Below are positions 5,359-5,492 of a DNA stretch of 5,492 nt, in pieces; position 1 is the stretch's first letter, and each line of letters begins with the position of its first letter. The translations under genes were made by a program, and so were the position numbers. This DNA is from an uncultured beta proteobacterium (lineage in GTDB: Bacteria > Pseudomonadota > Gammaproteobacteria > Burkholderiales > Burkholderiaceae_B): positions 1 through 5,492 of the forward strand of contig CAIYCP010000350.1 in assembly GCA_903924715.1 (NCBI GenBank). Direction: 5' to 3'. The notes under the pieces were generated by a model, which made no database searches, had not been told where the DNA came from, and worked only from the letters and a program-made list of their open reading frames with translations.

Positions 5359-5492
5359 TCAAAATTTTTTGTCTTTCGCGTTCACAAAATCCGCTTCTCG
5401 ACGTTGGAGTGCCGCCTCAAGACCTTCGTGAAACTCTGGATTTGACATGGCAAGCGCCTGACCAAATCCTTCGAAAGCAAACATATCAGCGA
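5359..5492 (-). CDS. Enoyl-CoA hydratase/isomerase (crotonase family), C-terminal 43 residues; 5' part outside window
   Basis: A frame open to the window edge ends in TGA at 5359-5361 and encodes 43 residues. The sequence matches the crotonase C-terminus: a helix (FAFEGFGQALAMS), then NPEFHEGLEAALQRREADF, which follows the family pattern S-x-D/E-F-x-E-G-x-x-A-x-x-x-R-R/K-x-x-x-F. A short charged tail, VNAKDKKF, closes it. Family members hydrate or isomerise enoyl-CoA esters in fatty-acid and aromatic-acid degradation. The oxyanion-hole and catalytic glutamate regions are not in the window, so hydratase, isomerase and ring-cleaving members cannot be told apart. It ends 21 bases before the DUF35 start and is therefore probably an upstream member of the same operon. 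Confidence 0.85.
   Translation of the reverse strand, partial: ADMFAFEGFGQALAMSNPEFHEGLEAALQRREADFVNAKDKKF

Overview
The window is a piece of a bacterial chromosome. It looks like a betaproteobacterium, probably Burkholderiales (an Alcaligenaceae- or Comamonadaceae-like lineage). The reasons are a Bug/TctC-type periplasmic receptor without its own membrane subunits, a Tat-exported branched-chain-amino-acid-type binding protein, and a CoA-catabolism cluster mixing MmgE/PrpD, MaoC, thiolase-like, DUF35 and crotonase genes. By eye the G+C content is only about half, lower than in most members of that order. The taxonomic assignment is inference, as no RNA or marker gene is present.

All seven genes lie on the minus strand, so transcription runs from high to low coordinates. 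In that order they are: the last 43 residues of an enoyl-CoA hydratase (5359-5492, cut by the window edge); a DUF35 zinc-ribbon/OB-fold protein (4912-5337); a thiolase-like protein of the SCP-x/lipid-transfer type (3730-4911); a single-domain MaoC hydratase (3243-3713); an MmgE/PrpD protein (1832-3193); a Bug/TctC solute receptor (800-1795); and, after a 177-base gap containing a good sigma70-type promoter, the first 207 residues of a Tat-dependent ABC-transporter binding protein (1-622, cut by the edge). The first six are separated by 0 to 49 bases and probably form one operon. The seventh looks separately transcribed.

The most interesting part is the DUF35 / thiolase-like / MaoC trio. The thiolase-like protein lacks the usual nucleophilic cysteine, and its gene abuts the DUF35 gene with no intervening base. 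Steroid side-chain degradation uses an Ltp2 aldolase bound to a DUF35 domain, plus a MaoC-type hydratase (ChsH1/ChsH2), so these genes may encode an analogous hydratase-retroaldolase complex in a proteobacterial acid-degradation operon. In this model Bug captures a carboxylic acid in the periplasm, a CoA ligase or transferase outside the window activates it, the crotonase and MaoC proteins hydrate enoyl-CoA intermediates, and the thiolase-like/DUF35 pair cleaves the beta-hydroxyacyl-CoA. MmgE/PrpD would act on a branched or polycarboxylic intermediate. The substrate cannot be read from the sequence.

The two receptor genes also share an identical 11-base leader element (CCGATAAAAAA), each exactly 13 bases before the start codon. 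The only stretches without a gene are 623-799, 1796-1831, 3194-3242, 3714-3729 and 5338-5358, all under 300 bases. No tRNA, rRNA, CRISPR array, transposon or clear rho-independent terminator was seen.
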